Shown piece by piece: positions 43,710-52,187 of a DNA stretch of 64,000 nucleotides (position 1 is its first letter; every line of letters starts with the position of its first letter). Both the position numbers and the translations under genes were made by a program. This stretch comes from an uncultured Akkermansia sp. (GTDB lineage: Bacteria; Verrucomicrobiota; Verrucomicrobiia; Verrucomicrobiales; Akkermansiaceae), in contig CANQBZ010000003.1 of the NCBI GenBank assembly GCA_947589295.1, forward strand, positions 1 to 64,000, given 5' to 3'. The notes under the pieces are model-generated. The model was not told where the DNA came from. It was given only the letters and a program-made list of their open reading frames with translations, and made no database searches.

Positions 43710-44819
43710 ATGATTATCGGCATCCTCAACTCTGGTGGTGATTGCCCTGGCATTAATGCGGTCATAGAAGGATTTGTATCTGCCGCTTACCGCCGTGGCT
43801 GGCGAGTCATTGGATTCCATGACGGATTTGAGGGCTTGCTGCCCATGGAAGGGGGACGGCGTTACGAGATACTCACGCCTAACAAGACGCACAAAATTCG
43901 CTCTCTGGGCGGTACCATCTTAGGAACGACGAGTACCGGTAATTTCGCCGTTCAAGTGAACAAAATTGGCCGCGCCATGGTGGAGGCCTCCACCATGGCC
44001 AAAGCGAAAAAGACGATAACGGCCCTTGGCTTGCAGGCGCTGGCGGTTATTGGCGGTAATGGCTCTGCTCGTACCGCGAGTCTTTTATCCGAGGAAGGTT
44101 TGCCGGTGATCTCGATCCCTAAAACCATCAACAATGATCTTTGCCCGGCATCGGATTTTACCTTTGGTTTTCAGAGCGCGGTGTCGGTAGTGACTGATTC
44201 TATCGACCGTATACGCACGACGGCCAATGCCCATCAACGTATCATGGTGATTGAAGTGATGGGGGATCAATCGGGGTGGATCGCACTGCACAGTGGTATA
44301 TCGTCTGCAGCAGATGTGGTGCTCATTCCGGAGATACCCTTTGATTTGCAGAATGTCGTGGATTGCGTGAAAGCACGCAAGGCGACCGGGCAACGTGAAA
44401 TCATCGTCGTTGTGGCGGAAGGAGCGCGGCTCAACGGCAAGCTCATCACTGTGCGCAATAAGGACAATGGTGACGAGCGCCTCGGCGGCATAGGTAATCG
44501 ACTTTGCCACGCATTGGAGGAGATGACGGGCATTGAGGCACGCTACTGCGTGTTGGGACACACCCAGCGCGGAGGCAGTCCCTGCTCGTTTGACCGCATT
44601 TTAGGCATTCGGTTTGGAGTTGAGGCGGTGAAGCTCATCGAGCAGAACATCTTTGGTTGCTCGCTCGTGCTGCAGGGACTTAACGTAGGAAACATACCCA
44701 TCACGGAGGCCATAGCTGAGCCTCGTATGGTGAAGGCGGACAGCCAGATGGTGCGCACAGCTCGGAGTTTGGGCATTATATTCGGAGATCGAAAACCGGA
44801 GGAGCTGCGTAAAATTTGA
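43710..44819 (+). CDS. PFK-like protein with degenerate active site
   Basis: A 369-residue member of the phosphofructokinase A family, clearly related to the canonical PFK encoded at 45817, but with key residues changed. GGDGS is GGNGS (Asn117 for the Mg-phosphate-binding Asp). PKTIDND is PKTINND (Asn141 for the catalytic base Asp). MGRHAGW is MGDQSGW, so the substrate Arg is Asp186. The fold-forming motifs (GILNSGGDCPGINAV, HTQRGGSP) are kept. From known PFK chemistry, loss of both Asp residues should abolish or greatly reduce phosphoryl transfer. It may act as a regulatory partner of the active PFK, or use another reaction. It starts ten bases after the epimerase stop and ends eight bases before the PBP5-like gene. 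Confidence 0.9.
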   Translation: MIIGILNSGGDCPGINAVIEGFVSAAYRRGWRVIGFHDGFEGLLPMEGGRRYEILTPNKTHKIRSLGGTILGTTSTGNFAVQVNKIGRAMVEASTMAKAKKTITALGLQALAVIGGNGSARTASLLSEEGLPVISIPKTINNDLCPASDFTFGFQSAVSVVTDSIDRIRTTANAHQRIMVIEVMGDQSGWIALHSGISSAADVVLIPEIPFDLQNVVDCVKARKATGQREIIVVVAEGARLNGKLITVRNKDNGDERLGGIGNRLCHALEEMTGIEARYCVLGHTQRGGSPCSFDRILGIRFGVEAVKLIEQNIFGCSLVLQGLNVGNIPITEAIAEPRMVKADSQMVRTARSLGIIFGDRKPEELRKI

Positions 44820-44826
44820 GAGAAAA

Positions 44827-45798
44827 ATGAATGTGCAACGTAATCGGTATAAAGCTTTTTTCTGTGCGTGTGCGGTAGCGGTAGCGAGCCTCTGCGCATC
44901 CTGCGAGCAACTCGGTGGCGGCGCTCCGGTACCGCCGGGGCAGCGCACACCTAGCTACTTAGCAGTGGAAACGTACTCAGGTCGCATCTTGTATACGGGC
45001 AATCCGAACGAAAGACGCCCCATCGGCATGCTGGCCAATGTGGCTACGGCCCTCGTGACGCTGGACTGGGTGAATTCGCGCGATATCAGTATGGGCAAGA
45101 TGCTCACGGTGCCGGCTGAAGCCTGTCAATGGCCACAGACCAACCTGCTGCGCCTCAAGCCGGGGGATCGCATCTCTCTGCGAGATGCCTTGCATTCTTG
45201 CGTGATGTGGGATGACAGCGCATGCGCTGCAACACTTGCCTATGCCTGCGGCTCCACTATCAGCCCCCGTGACCCGGAGGGCGCGTTTGTGCAGCAGATG
45301 AATCAAATGGCGCGTGCCATCGGGATGAAGACAACACGTTTCAAGGGCCCGAGCGGGGCGATTATCACCCAATCCGATACACACGACATGGCGAAACTAG
45401 GCATGTATGCCATGCAGAAGCCAGGTTTTCGCGCAATATGCTCACAGCGCAGTTACGTGGCTACGGTAAATGGTACACGATTTGTCACCATTGTGAATTC
45501 CAATAACATGCTCAGCTACCCTTCCGTTGACGGTGTGCGCGCTGCACGCTCCGGTACGGCTGGGGCATGCCTGCTTGCTTCGGCCAATCGCGCATCTGTG
45601 AAGTTATACAGCCCGAATACGAAGAAGGAAGAAACATACCCGCAGAGATTGCTCATTGTGGTGCTTGGAGCGCATAGTTCAGGTAGTCGCTACAAAGTGG
45701 CCGCACTTTTGCTGCGCGATTGTTGGAAAACATGGGAAGAATGGCAAAAGACAGGCGATTACAGCGATGCTGCCAAATTTATCACCGTACCCAAATAA
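44827..45798 (+). CDS. PBP5-like D-Ala-D-Ala carboxypeptidase homologue lacking catalytic motifs
   Basis: Exported 323-residue protein with a hydrophobic signal (10-25) and a possible lipobox ending CASC at residue 26. The body follows the DacA/PBP5 (peptidase S11) family: LAVETYSGRILYTGN, LKPGDRISLRDALHSC, GMKTTRFKGPSG and VDGVR...AGACLLASANR. All three penicillin-binding motifs are altered. The SxxK serine and lysine are Met68 and Asn71; SGN is WDD (128-130); KTG is RAA (238-240). It should therefore lack DD-carboxypeptidase activity and may instead bind peptidoglycan or a partner. It sits within the sialic-acid/PFK operon, between the degenerate and the canonical PFK genes. Confidence 0.88.
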   Translation: MNVQRNRYKAFFCACAVAVASLCASCEQLGGGAPVPPGQRTPSYLAVETYSGRILYTGNPNERRPIGMLANVATALVTLDWVNSRDISMGKMLTVPAEACQWPQTNLLRLKPGDRISLRDALHSCVMWDDSACAATLAYACGSTISPRDPEGAFVQQMNQMARAIGMKTTRFKGPSGAIITQSDTHDMAKLGMYAMQKPGFRAICSQRSYVATVNGTRFVTIVNSNNMLSYPSVDGVRAARSGTAGACLLASANRASVKLYSPNTKKEETYPQRLLIVVLGAHSSGSRYKVAALLLRDCWKTWEEWQKTGDYSDAAKFITVPK

Positions 45799-45816
45799 AC
45801 AGCATACCCCGCTATC

Positions 45817-46899
45817 ATGAATATAGGAATACTTAACGCCGGTGGTGATTGTCCCGGGCTCAATGCAGTCATAGAGGGCGCTGTGGGCGCAGCGGCATCG
45901 CGTGGATGGACTGTGTATGGGTTTTACGATGGATTTGAGGGCCTGCTCTCCACAGAACAGGATGAGCGCTGGCGAATCCTAACCCCTGCCAACTGTCTCA
46001 ACATTCGCTCAATGGGGGGTACGGTACTCGGCACGGTTAACAAGGGCAACTTCACTGTAAAGAGCGGTGTGGATGGGCGCATGAAGATTGCAGATGAGGT
46101 ACTCAAAAAAAGCCGGGAGACCGTGGACCGGCTTGGATTGAAGGCCCTAATCGTGGTGGGTGGCGACGGCTCGCAAACCATCGGGCTTGAGTTGCGCCAG
46201 ATAGGCCTGCCGATCGTGGGTGTTCCCAAAACGATCGATAATGACTTGGGCTCCACAGATTACACGTTCGGCTTTTGGACGGCAGTGTCGGTCGTGAGTG
46301 GTAACTTGGACCGACTCCGCACAACGGCAGATTCTCACCAACGCATGATGGTGGTGGAGGTAATGGGGCGACATGCTGGGTGGATTGCACTGTATGGGGG
46401 AATTGCAGGCGGAGCAGATGTTATCCTGATACCGGAGATAGAGTTCAAGCTGGAGGAAATTGTGCGGAAGGTGGAATTGCTCAAAGCGCTTGGACAGCGT
46501 GAGATTCTGGTTGTGGTGAGTGAGGGCGCGAAAATAGGTGGCAAGCTGCTCACGTTGGACGAGGAGACAAAAGGGGAGGTGCGTTTGGGTGGCATAGCTT
46601 CTTTCTTATCCACTAAGTTGGAGACTATCACCGGCATAGAAACGCGATACTGTGTTCTTGGACACGTGCAGCGCGGTGGTTCGCCAATACCCTTTGACCG
46701 CGTCCTTGGAGTGCGTTGTGGAGCTAAGGCGATAGAGCTCATCGAGGAGGGAAGGTTCGGCGACACGGTGGCGCTCTCGCGCAATGAGATCGTATCTATG
46801 CCGATAGAAGACGCTGTGCGACAGCTTCACTTGGTTGATGAGAAGAGTCAACTGGTGGAGGCAGCCAAAGAGATAGGAATTTCGTTTGGGGATGAGTAA
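45817..46899 (+). CDS. pfkA: 6-phosphofructokinase
   Basis: Phosphorylates fructose 6-phosphate to fructose 1,6-bisphosphate. The 360-residue protein keeps GGDGS (Asp117), PKTIDND (catalytic Asp141) and MGRHAGW (Arg185), plus HVQRGGSP for the sugar phosphate. Phosphoryl donor: Gly at the position after Asp117 (GGDG rather than GGDD) favours ATP. Lys138 in PKTIDND is a feature shared with PPi-dependent and group X enzymes. ATP is more likely but not certain. It ends the nanA-epimerase-PFK'-PBP' operon, 18 bases after the PBP-like stop. This fits delivery of GlcNAc-derived fructose 6-phosphate into glycolysis. Confidence 0.94.
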   Translation: MNIGILNAGGDCPGLNAVIEGAVGAAASRGWTVYGFYDGFEGLLSTEQDERWRILTPANCLNIRSMGGTVLGTVNKGNFTVKSGVDGRMKIADEVLKKSRETVDRLGLKALIVVGGDGSQTIGLELRQIGLPIVGVPKTIDNDLGSTDYTFGFWTAVSVVSGNLDRLRTTADSHQRMMVVEVMGRHAGWIALYGGIAGGADVILIPEIEFKLEEIVRKVELLKALGQREILVVVSEGAKIGGKLLTLDEETKGEVRLGGIASFLSTKLETITGIETRYCVLGHVQRGGSPIPFDRVLGVRCGAKAIELIEEGRFGDTVALSRNEIVSMPIEDAVRQLHLVDEKSQLVEAAKEIGISFGDE

Positions 46900-46980
46900 G
46901 AAGGCTCCCGGGCAGTGTAACGGCGAGGATGTGAGATCCCTTGCGGTACGCAATCGTATAGCGCACAAAGTGGAGAGAGT

Positions 46981-48642
46981 ATGAAATTTTTGAGACGGAA
47001 TCTGAGCTTGATGCTGGCTGTGCGTTATCTCAATCCTCTGCGCACACTTTTTTCCATTATTACGCTGATATGCCTGTTGGGAGTAGCGTTGGGGGTGATG
47101 GTACTCATCGTAGTGCTGGGAGTGATGGAAGGTTTGCAAGATGAGATGGAAACGCGATCGCTTGCTTTTACACCTCACTTAGTTATCAGCTTAGGTGATG
47201 GGATGCAAACACTTGCGCTCAATGAGCGCGATACGCATTGGCCGGAATTGCGTGATCAGATAGCCAAGTTGCCCGGAGTAGTCTGCGTGTACCCGCAGGT
47301 GAGCGCTCATGTGCTTGCACAGAGTGAAACGGGGCGCCGGACGGCCAATTTCACTGCAGTGGAACCACAAAATCAAGCACAGATTAAACCATTGGAAGAG
47401 ATGCTGCGCATTGGCAACTTTGATTTTGGTGCTGGACTGGACCAGCAGTGCGTGATTTCTGCCAACCTTGCCGCATCACTTGATTTGACCGTTGGCGAAC
47501 GGGTACACGTGGTGCCGGTGGGCAGCTTGGATAAAATCACTCCGCTTCTCAGCATGGTGCTCTCTCCTATGCAGACTCGTCAGGACCCTGCCTTTTTGGA
47601 TGGAGTAAAAAGCTTATTTGATGGTGCAAAGCCAGCCAAGGGCGGGGTGCTGCCAGAGGCGGGGAAGTTGGCGGCGGTTGCCGAGCGTATAACGCAGTTT
47701 GATGCTAGCAAGTTGAGACCTGGAGAAAGTGAACTGCTGGATGTGCTTTACGAGCTGGTTGAGGCTCATCGCGGCGGTAAAATGCCTTTCACTCCGCAGG
47801 AGCAAAAGCGCTGGAGCGACAGTGTGCGCCAACTTGCTGAACTTGATCACGACAAAGAGGATGGCCGGGCTTTGAAGAGCGTGCGCGACATGGTGTTGCC
47901 CATGGATTTGGAGATATGCGGCATCTACCAGGCGCCGGAAAATATGCCGGGACCGGACCTCTACATCCCTCTGCCAATTGCTCAGGAGATGGTAGGCTAT
48001 GGCACCACTGGCGAAAATGAAGTGATGGGGCTTTGTGTGCGCGTGGAAAATGAGAAACTGCATCAGACCTCACAGATTGTGGGACAGATACGGTCCCTGC
48101 TTCCGGCTTTGGCCGATCCAGAGCAACCGAATTCTTTGGGCGTGCGCTGGATGATTACTCCGTGGTCAGAAAGTTTTAAGCAATGGCATCAAATGATAGC
48201 CAAAGAGCGCATCATGATGAGTTTTGTGCTCTCCTCGATTTCGCTGATAGCGAGTTTCTGTATCATGGCGGTTATGTTCACAGTGAGTTTGCAGAGGCGA
48301 CGTGAGATAGCTGTGCTACAGGCTTTGGGAGCTACACCCGGCAAAATTATGGCAATATTTACATGGCAGGGAGTCATCATTGGCTTTGTAGGGGCCGTTT
48401 TGGGTGTGATACTTGCTTTGTTGGTGCTCTACTACCGGCTGGAGATTCAGGCATTCTTGGCAAGTCTGGATATGGACCCATTCCCGATGCAGACGCATGG
48501 CATCTCCCTGCCCGCAAAATATACTCCGAACACCATTGCCATGCAGGCTGTTCGCGCATTTATCATGGTGACTCTAGCCTCGGCCATACCGGCGTTCTTC
48601 ATAGCGCGCCAAGATCCTGCCAAGGCGTTACGCTCTAACTGA
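46981..48642 (+). CDS. LolC/LolE-like ABC permease with periplasmic insert
   Basis: Inner-membrane subunit of a lipoprotein-releasing type ABC transporter. The N-terminus (LAVRYLNPLRTLFSIITLICLLGVALGVMVLIVVLGVMEG) is the LolC/E first membrane helix. Three further helices and the FtsX-like permease domain are at the C-terminus (about 410-550, ending RQDPAKALRSN). At 553 residues it exceeds LolC/E (about 400-415). The extra ~140 residues lie in the periplasmic region at about 185-320 and include a Lys/Glu/Leu-rich helical part. No lolD ATPase is adjacent. ATG at 46981 has GGAGAG upstream, 81 bases after pfkA, so it may be separately expressed. Confidence 0.87.
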   Translation: MKFLRRNLSLMLAVRYLNPLRTLFSIITLICLLGVALGVMVLIVVLGVMEGLQDEMETRSLAFTPHLVISLGDGMQTLALNERDTHWPELRDQIAKLPGVVCVYPQVSAHVLAQSETGRRTANFTAVEPQNQAQIKPLEEMLRIGNFDFGAGLDQQCVISANLAASLDLTVGERVHVVPVGSLDKITPLLSMVLSPMQTRQDPAFLDGVKSLFDGAKPAKGGVLPEAGKLAAVAERITQFDASKLRPGESELLDVLYELVEAHRGGKMPFTPQEQKRWSDSVRQLAELDHDKEDGRALKSVRDMVLPMDLEICGIYQAPENMPGPDLYIPLPIAQEMVGYGTTGENEVMGLCVRVENEKLHQTSQIVGQIRSLLPALADPEQPNSLGVRWMITPWSESFKQWHQMIAKERIMMSFVLSSISLIASFCIMAVMFTVSLQRRREIAVLQALGATPGKIMAIFTWQGVIIGFVGAVLGVILALLVLYYRLEIQAFLASLDMDPFPMQTHGISLPAKYTPNTIAMQAVRAFIMVTLASAIPAFFIARQDPAKALRSN

Positions 48643-48651
48643 TGTGTATTG

Positions 48652-49464
48652 ATGTATATTTATTGGCTAGAAAAACAACAGCGTCGCGGTCCCGCGACCG
48701 TGCCGGATGTACTCTCGAAAATCCGAATCGGTGAACTGACGTGGGAAACGCTTGGCTGGCACAGCGGTTGTAGGGAATGGCAACCGTTGCGTTGTTTGCC
48801 CGCACTAGTCGACTTTGCCAGGCTTGATGCCTCCGAAGAAGTAAAGCAGAAAGAAGAGCCGAAAGTTGGTGAAGGGAAACTGCGTGTACAGTCTGTTCGC
48901 CTGCCTACGCCAGTGGCTCGTTTCACTGCGCGAGTGATAGATTGTACCATCTACGCAACTTTGGTGCTTGGCGTGGTACACGCGCTTGGATTGCCGTTTC
49001 ATCCGTACTTGCTGCCGGGACATCCTCTGTTTTGGGTGGGCATGCCGGTGCTGGAGGCCATGCTGCTGCGCATTTGGGGAACGACGCCGGGCAAGCGATG
49101 GATGGGTATCAGAATGACATGCGTGAACAGGGCTGGTTATTTGACGATGCTGGGACGCAGCTCATGCGCATTCGTGTTTGGCATGGGGTGCATGCTACCG
49201 TTGTTGATGCTTATCATGTGTTTTTTCTCGTACCTCAACGTGAAACGGCGTGGGGTCGCGCGCTGGGATACGCTCAGCGGGGTTATTCCTGTGGCATTGT
49301 CCACCGCCAGTCCGGCCATGGTCTTTCTCATGATCCCATTTTTTCTGCTCTGCATGCAGCTCTGCTCCTATTTCATGTTCCCTTGGCTGCCTGACATGAT
49401 GCAGATCATGGAGGAACAAAACCCTCAAGCTGCCGAGCTTATTCAGTCGTTAATGGGCAATTGA
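48652..49464 (+). CDS. GYF_2 and RDD domain membrane protein
   Basis: The 270-residue protein has an N-terminal GYF_2-like (DUF4339) module (YIYWLEKQQRRGPATVPDVLSKIRIGELTWETLGWHSGCREWQPL reads as the usual W-x-GPV...W-x-G-x-x-W-x-P pattern), a charged linker, then an RDD domain with about four membrane helices (VARFTARVIDCTIYATLV, GTTPGKRWMGIRM). This fusion is common among bacteria with RDD proteins; function is unknown. ATG at 48652 follows the LolC-like stop by nine bases, so they are probably co-transcribed. It ends nine bases before the convergent secreted-protein gene. Confidence 0.83.
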   Translation: MYIYWLEKQQRRGPATVPDVLSKIRIGELTWETLGWHSGCREWQPLRCLPALVDFARLDASEEVKQKEEPKVGEGKLRVQSVRLPTPVARFTARVIDCTIYATLVLGVVHALGLPFHPYLLPGHPLFWVGMPVLEAMLLRIWGTTPGKRWMGIRMTCVNRAGYLTMLGRSSCAFVFGMGCMLPLLMLIMCFFSYLNVKRRGVARWDTLSGVIPVALSTASPAMVFLMIPFFLLCMQLCSYFMFPWLPDMMQIMEEQNPQAAELIQSLMGN

Positions 49465-49472
49465 CACGTGGT

Positions 49473-50240
49473 CTATCGGGTGCACCGATAGGTTCTGCAC
49501 CTGTTCACCCACCCCGCCAACCAACGTTGCTCACCGCGGGCAGGTGGAGAGTTTTTGACACGCCGCCGCATCACGACTTCCGCTGCGCGCGAGAATTCAG
49601 TCGGGGCGCTTTGGGACGGGACTGTGCGCATCTCTTCCAGCACCTGAAGCAAACCCCAGCCTTGCCCAGAATACCGCTCGGCGGGGTTAGTGCCCTCCCC
49701 CTTGAAGTTGACATAATCCACAAGACAGTACAGCCCCTGCGCTGTGCGGGATAAGGCGACGTAGCGCGCCTTGACGTTCTCCGGGTTGTGTGCAACGCGC
49801 AGCATCGTGCTCAATGAGGCTTGTGAACGCGCAACGAGAAACTGTGTTTGCAGTTCCAAATGAGTGGCCAGCCAATGGCGCATTTGGTTGGCCAACCCAC
49901 TGCGATCCGTCAAAAAAGAAGCGCGATTTGGCCATGGTGCTGCTCCATGGAAATATGCCGGCACAGCCACACCGTTCGCTCGGGCATAAGCTACAAACTT
50001 CGGGAAGCTCTCATCAAAGGCCTCGCGCACACCGGCGGGATACCAAATGAAGTGACCTATACCCAATGAAGGAAAACGCTCTCCAGCATTCCATGAAACC
50101 AAGCCTTGGATACTCCCTGCGCATTCGTTCATCCACACACGCTGCCCGATATGGGTGTACTCATTCGCGACAGAATGCGTTGCAAGTGCACTCAGGATGA
50201 AGGGAACGACTGGTGCCAGCAGTTTAATGCAGTTGCCCAT
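49473..50240 (-). CDS. Secreted protein with GIGHFIWYP motif
   Basis: The 255-residue protein has a signal peptide (LLAPVVPFILSALATHSVA, cleavage near 25). The mature part contains NECAGSIQGLVSWNAGERFPSLGIGHFIWYPAG. I recall this pattern from uncharacterised exported proteins of Proteobacteria and Planctomycetes. The Glu in NEC and GE, together with the GIGH stretch, is reminiscent of lysozyme-like glycosidases, but no such activity is shown. The C-terminus is basic and Arg-rich. It stands alone on the minus strand. I do not assign a function beyond probable periplasmic location. Confidence 0.72.
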   Translation of the reverse strand: MGNCIKLLAPVVPFILSALATHSVANEYTHIGQRVWMNECAGSIQGLVSWNAGERFPSLGIGHFIWYPAGVREAFDESFPKFVAYARANGVAVPAYFHGAAPWPNRASFLTDRSGLANQMRHWLATHLELQTQFLVARSQASLSTMLRVAHNPENVKARYVALSRTAQGLYCLVDYVNFKGEGTNPAERYSGQGWGLLQVLEEMRTVPSQSAPTEFSRAAEVVMRRRVKNSPPARGEQRWLAGWVNRCRTYRCTR

Positions 50241-50317
50241 GCAGCTATGCTAGCAATAATCAGCAATGCATGCAAGGTTTCTCGCTGTGCGTGACATTTC
50301 TTTTTGCGGATTTCTAC

Positions 50318-50345
50318 TTGACATTCGGAAAAGACGGTGTATGCT
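50318..50345 (+). promoter_or_regulatory. Promoter of the marR-efflux operon
   Basis: Perfect TTGACA (50318-50323), 16-base spacer, TATGCT (50340-50345). The expected transcription start is near 50353, immediately before the palindrome at 50355-50374. Confidence 0.55.
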
Positions 50346-50354
50346 TCCGCTGCG

Positions 50355-50374
50355 ATAGGTAGCATACTTCCTAT
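50355..50374 (+). promoter_or_regulatory. Candidate MarR operator
   Basis: The inverted repeat ATAGG-N10-CCTAT lies between the predicted transcription start and the marR ATG. Its position would let a MarR dimer block its own transcript. The arms are short, so this is tentative. Confidence 0.4.
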
Positions 50375-50377
50375 TTG

Positions 50378-50806
50378 ATGAAGAAGCACGAGCCATACAG
50401 TATATTGTTCATCATGAAAATGATTGTGGACCGGGCCGCGACGCTGTATATGGCGCGAGCGGAATGCCCGGTAACACCGGCGCAGGGACGCGCGCTCATG
50501 TACATGGAGAGGCACAAGGGTAAGCCGGTGACACAGGGAGAGCTGGAGAGGTACATGGGCATAAGCCATGCTACGATGAAGGGGATTTTGGAGCGACTGG
50601 AGGCCAAAGGATACGTGCGTACGGCTTTTGACAGCCGAGATGGACGTGTGAAAAACGTGTATCTGACGGATGCTGTGAAACGCGACAAACGTCGCGTGCA
50701 AGCGCTCCTGGTCGAACTGGATGAGCAAGTGTTGCAAGGTTTGGGCGAGAAAGAAATCGCCAACTTGCATACATGGTTAGAAAAAATGTACGCAAACATT
50801 TCATAA
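50378..50806 (+). CDS. MarR-family transcriptional regulator
   Basis: The 142-residue winged-helix regulator has TPAQGRALMYMERHKGKPVTQGELERYMGISHATMKGILERLEAKGYVRTAFDSRDGRVKNVYLT, the standard MarR DNA-binding domain with the wing DSRDGR. As first gene before the RND efflux operon it is most likely the local, drug-responsive repressor of the pump and of itself. ATG at 50378 is chosen; the open frame begins one codon earlier at TTG. The next gene starts seven bases after its stop. The ligand is unknown. Confidence 0.92.
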   Translation: MKKHEPYSILFIMKMIVDRAATLYMARAECPVTPAQGRALMYMERHKGKPVTQGELERYMGISHATMKGILERLEAKGYVRTAFDSRDGRVKNVYLTDAVKRDKRRVQALLVELDEQVLQGLGEKEIANLHTWLEKMYANIS

Positions 50807-50813
50807 AACGACT

Positions 50814-52181
50814 ATGAGAACACAGAAAATAATGATAGGAATAACGGGTCTGGGTTTGGCATGCGCCGGACTCATCGCTTGTAAGGATCAAAAGATTCAG
50901 GGCGCCGGGACCGCAGATGGTCGTCAAATGGCTCCGCTCTCCGTAAGTGTCATGAACTTGCAGCAGCAGGATGTGGACATTGAAAGTACGTGGTTCGGAC
51001 ATTTACGAGGTGTGCAGGAGGCGAACATCAAGCCTGAGGTGACAGGAAAATTGCTCAAACAGGTATACTGGGATGGTACGCTGTGCAAGGAAGGGGAAGT
51101 GCTTTTTGAAATTGATCCGGAGAGTTACGAAGCAGCGTTGTCGCAGGCGGATGCCGCTGTGGCAGTATCCAAGGCAAGCGTGGAGCAGGCTTTGGCCGCG
51201 GATGACCAAGCTGCGAAAGACGTGGAACGTTACAGTAAGCTAGTGGATAGTGGCTCAGTCTCCGAGAAAAACTACACAGATGCTTTGCATGCGCATCGCC
51301 GTACCCAGGCAGCGCTGGCATTGGCGAAAGCAGCTGAACAGCAAGCCATAGCTCAGCAGGAAATTGCGCGCATCAATCTGAAGCGTTGCACGATTCGAGC
51401 CCCGTTCACTGGAGTCGCCTCCAAGGCCAATGTGAGTGTGGGTGATCTGATCGTCGCAGGTGGAGCGACACTCACCACCATGTCTTCCATTGATCCCATA
51501 CGTGTGGATTTTGTGGTGCCGGGCAAACAAATACTTGCCAAGTTGTTGGCGCCCACTTACAGGCCGGATCAAGGGGGGATGGTATCGCCGGTGAAAAATT
51601 TCCGCGTGGTGCTGGAGGATGGTACAGTGTATGACCGTGAGGGCGAAGTGGTGGCTGTTGACAGCTACGTGAACAGCTCCACTGGTACCGTCAACTTTGT
51701 CGGGCATATTCCCAACCCGGATATGAAACTGCGCAGTGGAGCGGCTGTTCGAGTGAAAGCGAAAACCGGCGTGGAAAAGAACGCCTTGTTGGTGCCAAGC
51801 CGTGCGCTCGTCTCTTCCATGAACCACCGATTTATCTACGTGGTAGGGAGAGACAATACTCCGTACGGCATTGACGTGGTCGGTGGTGACGAAGTGACGC
51901 TTGAAATGCCCAACGGTGATGGGAAAACGGTGCCCATGCTCATGCAAATCATTACAGGTCGGGTAAAACCGCTGGAGGAAAGTCTCAAGGAACTTGGATT
52001 TGACAATCCAAAGGACGTGCAGGTCATCGTAGAGGGCGGGCAGATGGCAGCACTCTACGCGCAGGCCAACATGGGAATGCGTGCGGCGGGCATGAAGGAA
52101 GGCTTTGGAACCGTGAATCCGCACCCCTTTATCTACACGCATCCCGTGTCCACCACTCCTTCTGTCACCGCCAAGCAATAA
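50814..52181 (+). CDS. RND efflux periplasmic adaptor (membrane fusion lipoprotein)
   Basis: Periplasmic adaptor of the AcrA/MexA type linking the RND pump to the outer-membrane channel. The 455-residue protein has a lipoprotein signal with lipobox GLIAC (Cys23), a barrel-sandwich (lipoyl) half-motif IKPEVTGKLLKQVYWDGTLCKEGEVLFEID, a long alpha-helical hairpin (about 105-180), the second half-motif CTIRAPFTGVASKANVSVGDLI, and beta-barrel domains. A C-terminal extension of about 60 residues with Gly/Met-rich sequence is longer than in AcrA. Genes on both sides are the regulator and pump. Confidence 0.93.
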   Translation: MRTQKIMIGITGLGLACAGLIACKDQKIQGAGTADGRQMAPLSVSVMNLQQQDVDIESTWFGHLRGVQEANIKPEVTGKLLKQVYWDGTLCKEGEVLFEIDPESYEAALSQADAAVAVSKASVEQALAADDQAAKDVERYSKLVDSGSVSEKNYTDALHAHRRTQAALALAKAAEQQAIAQQEIARINLKRCTIRAPFTGVASKANVSVGDLIVAGGATLTTMSSIDPIRVDFVVPGKQILAKLLAPTYRPDQGGMVSPVKNFRVVLEDGTVYDREGEVVAVDSYVNSSTGTVNFVGHIPNPDMKLRSGAAVRVKAKTGVEKNALLVPSRALVSSMNHRFIYVVGRDNTPYGIDVVGGDEVTLEMPNGDGKTVPMLMQIITGRVKPLEESLKELGFDNPKDVQVIVEGGQMAALYAQANMGMRAAGMKEGFGTVNPHPFIYTHPVSTTPSVTAKQ

Positions 52182-52187
52182 ACAGCC

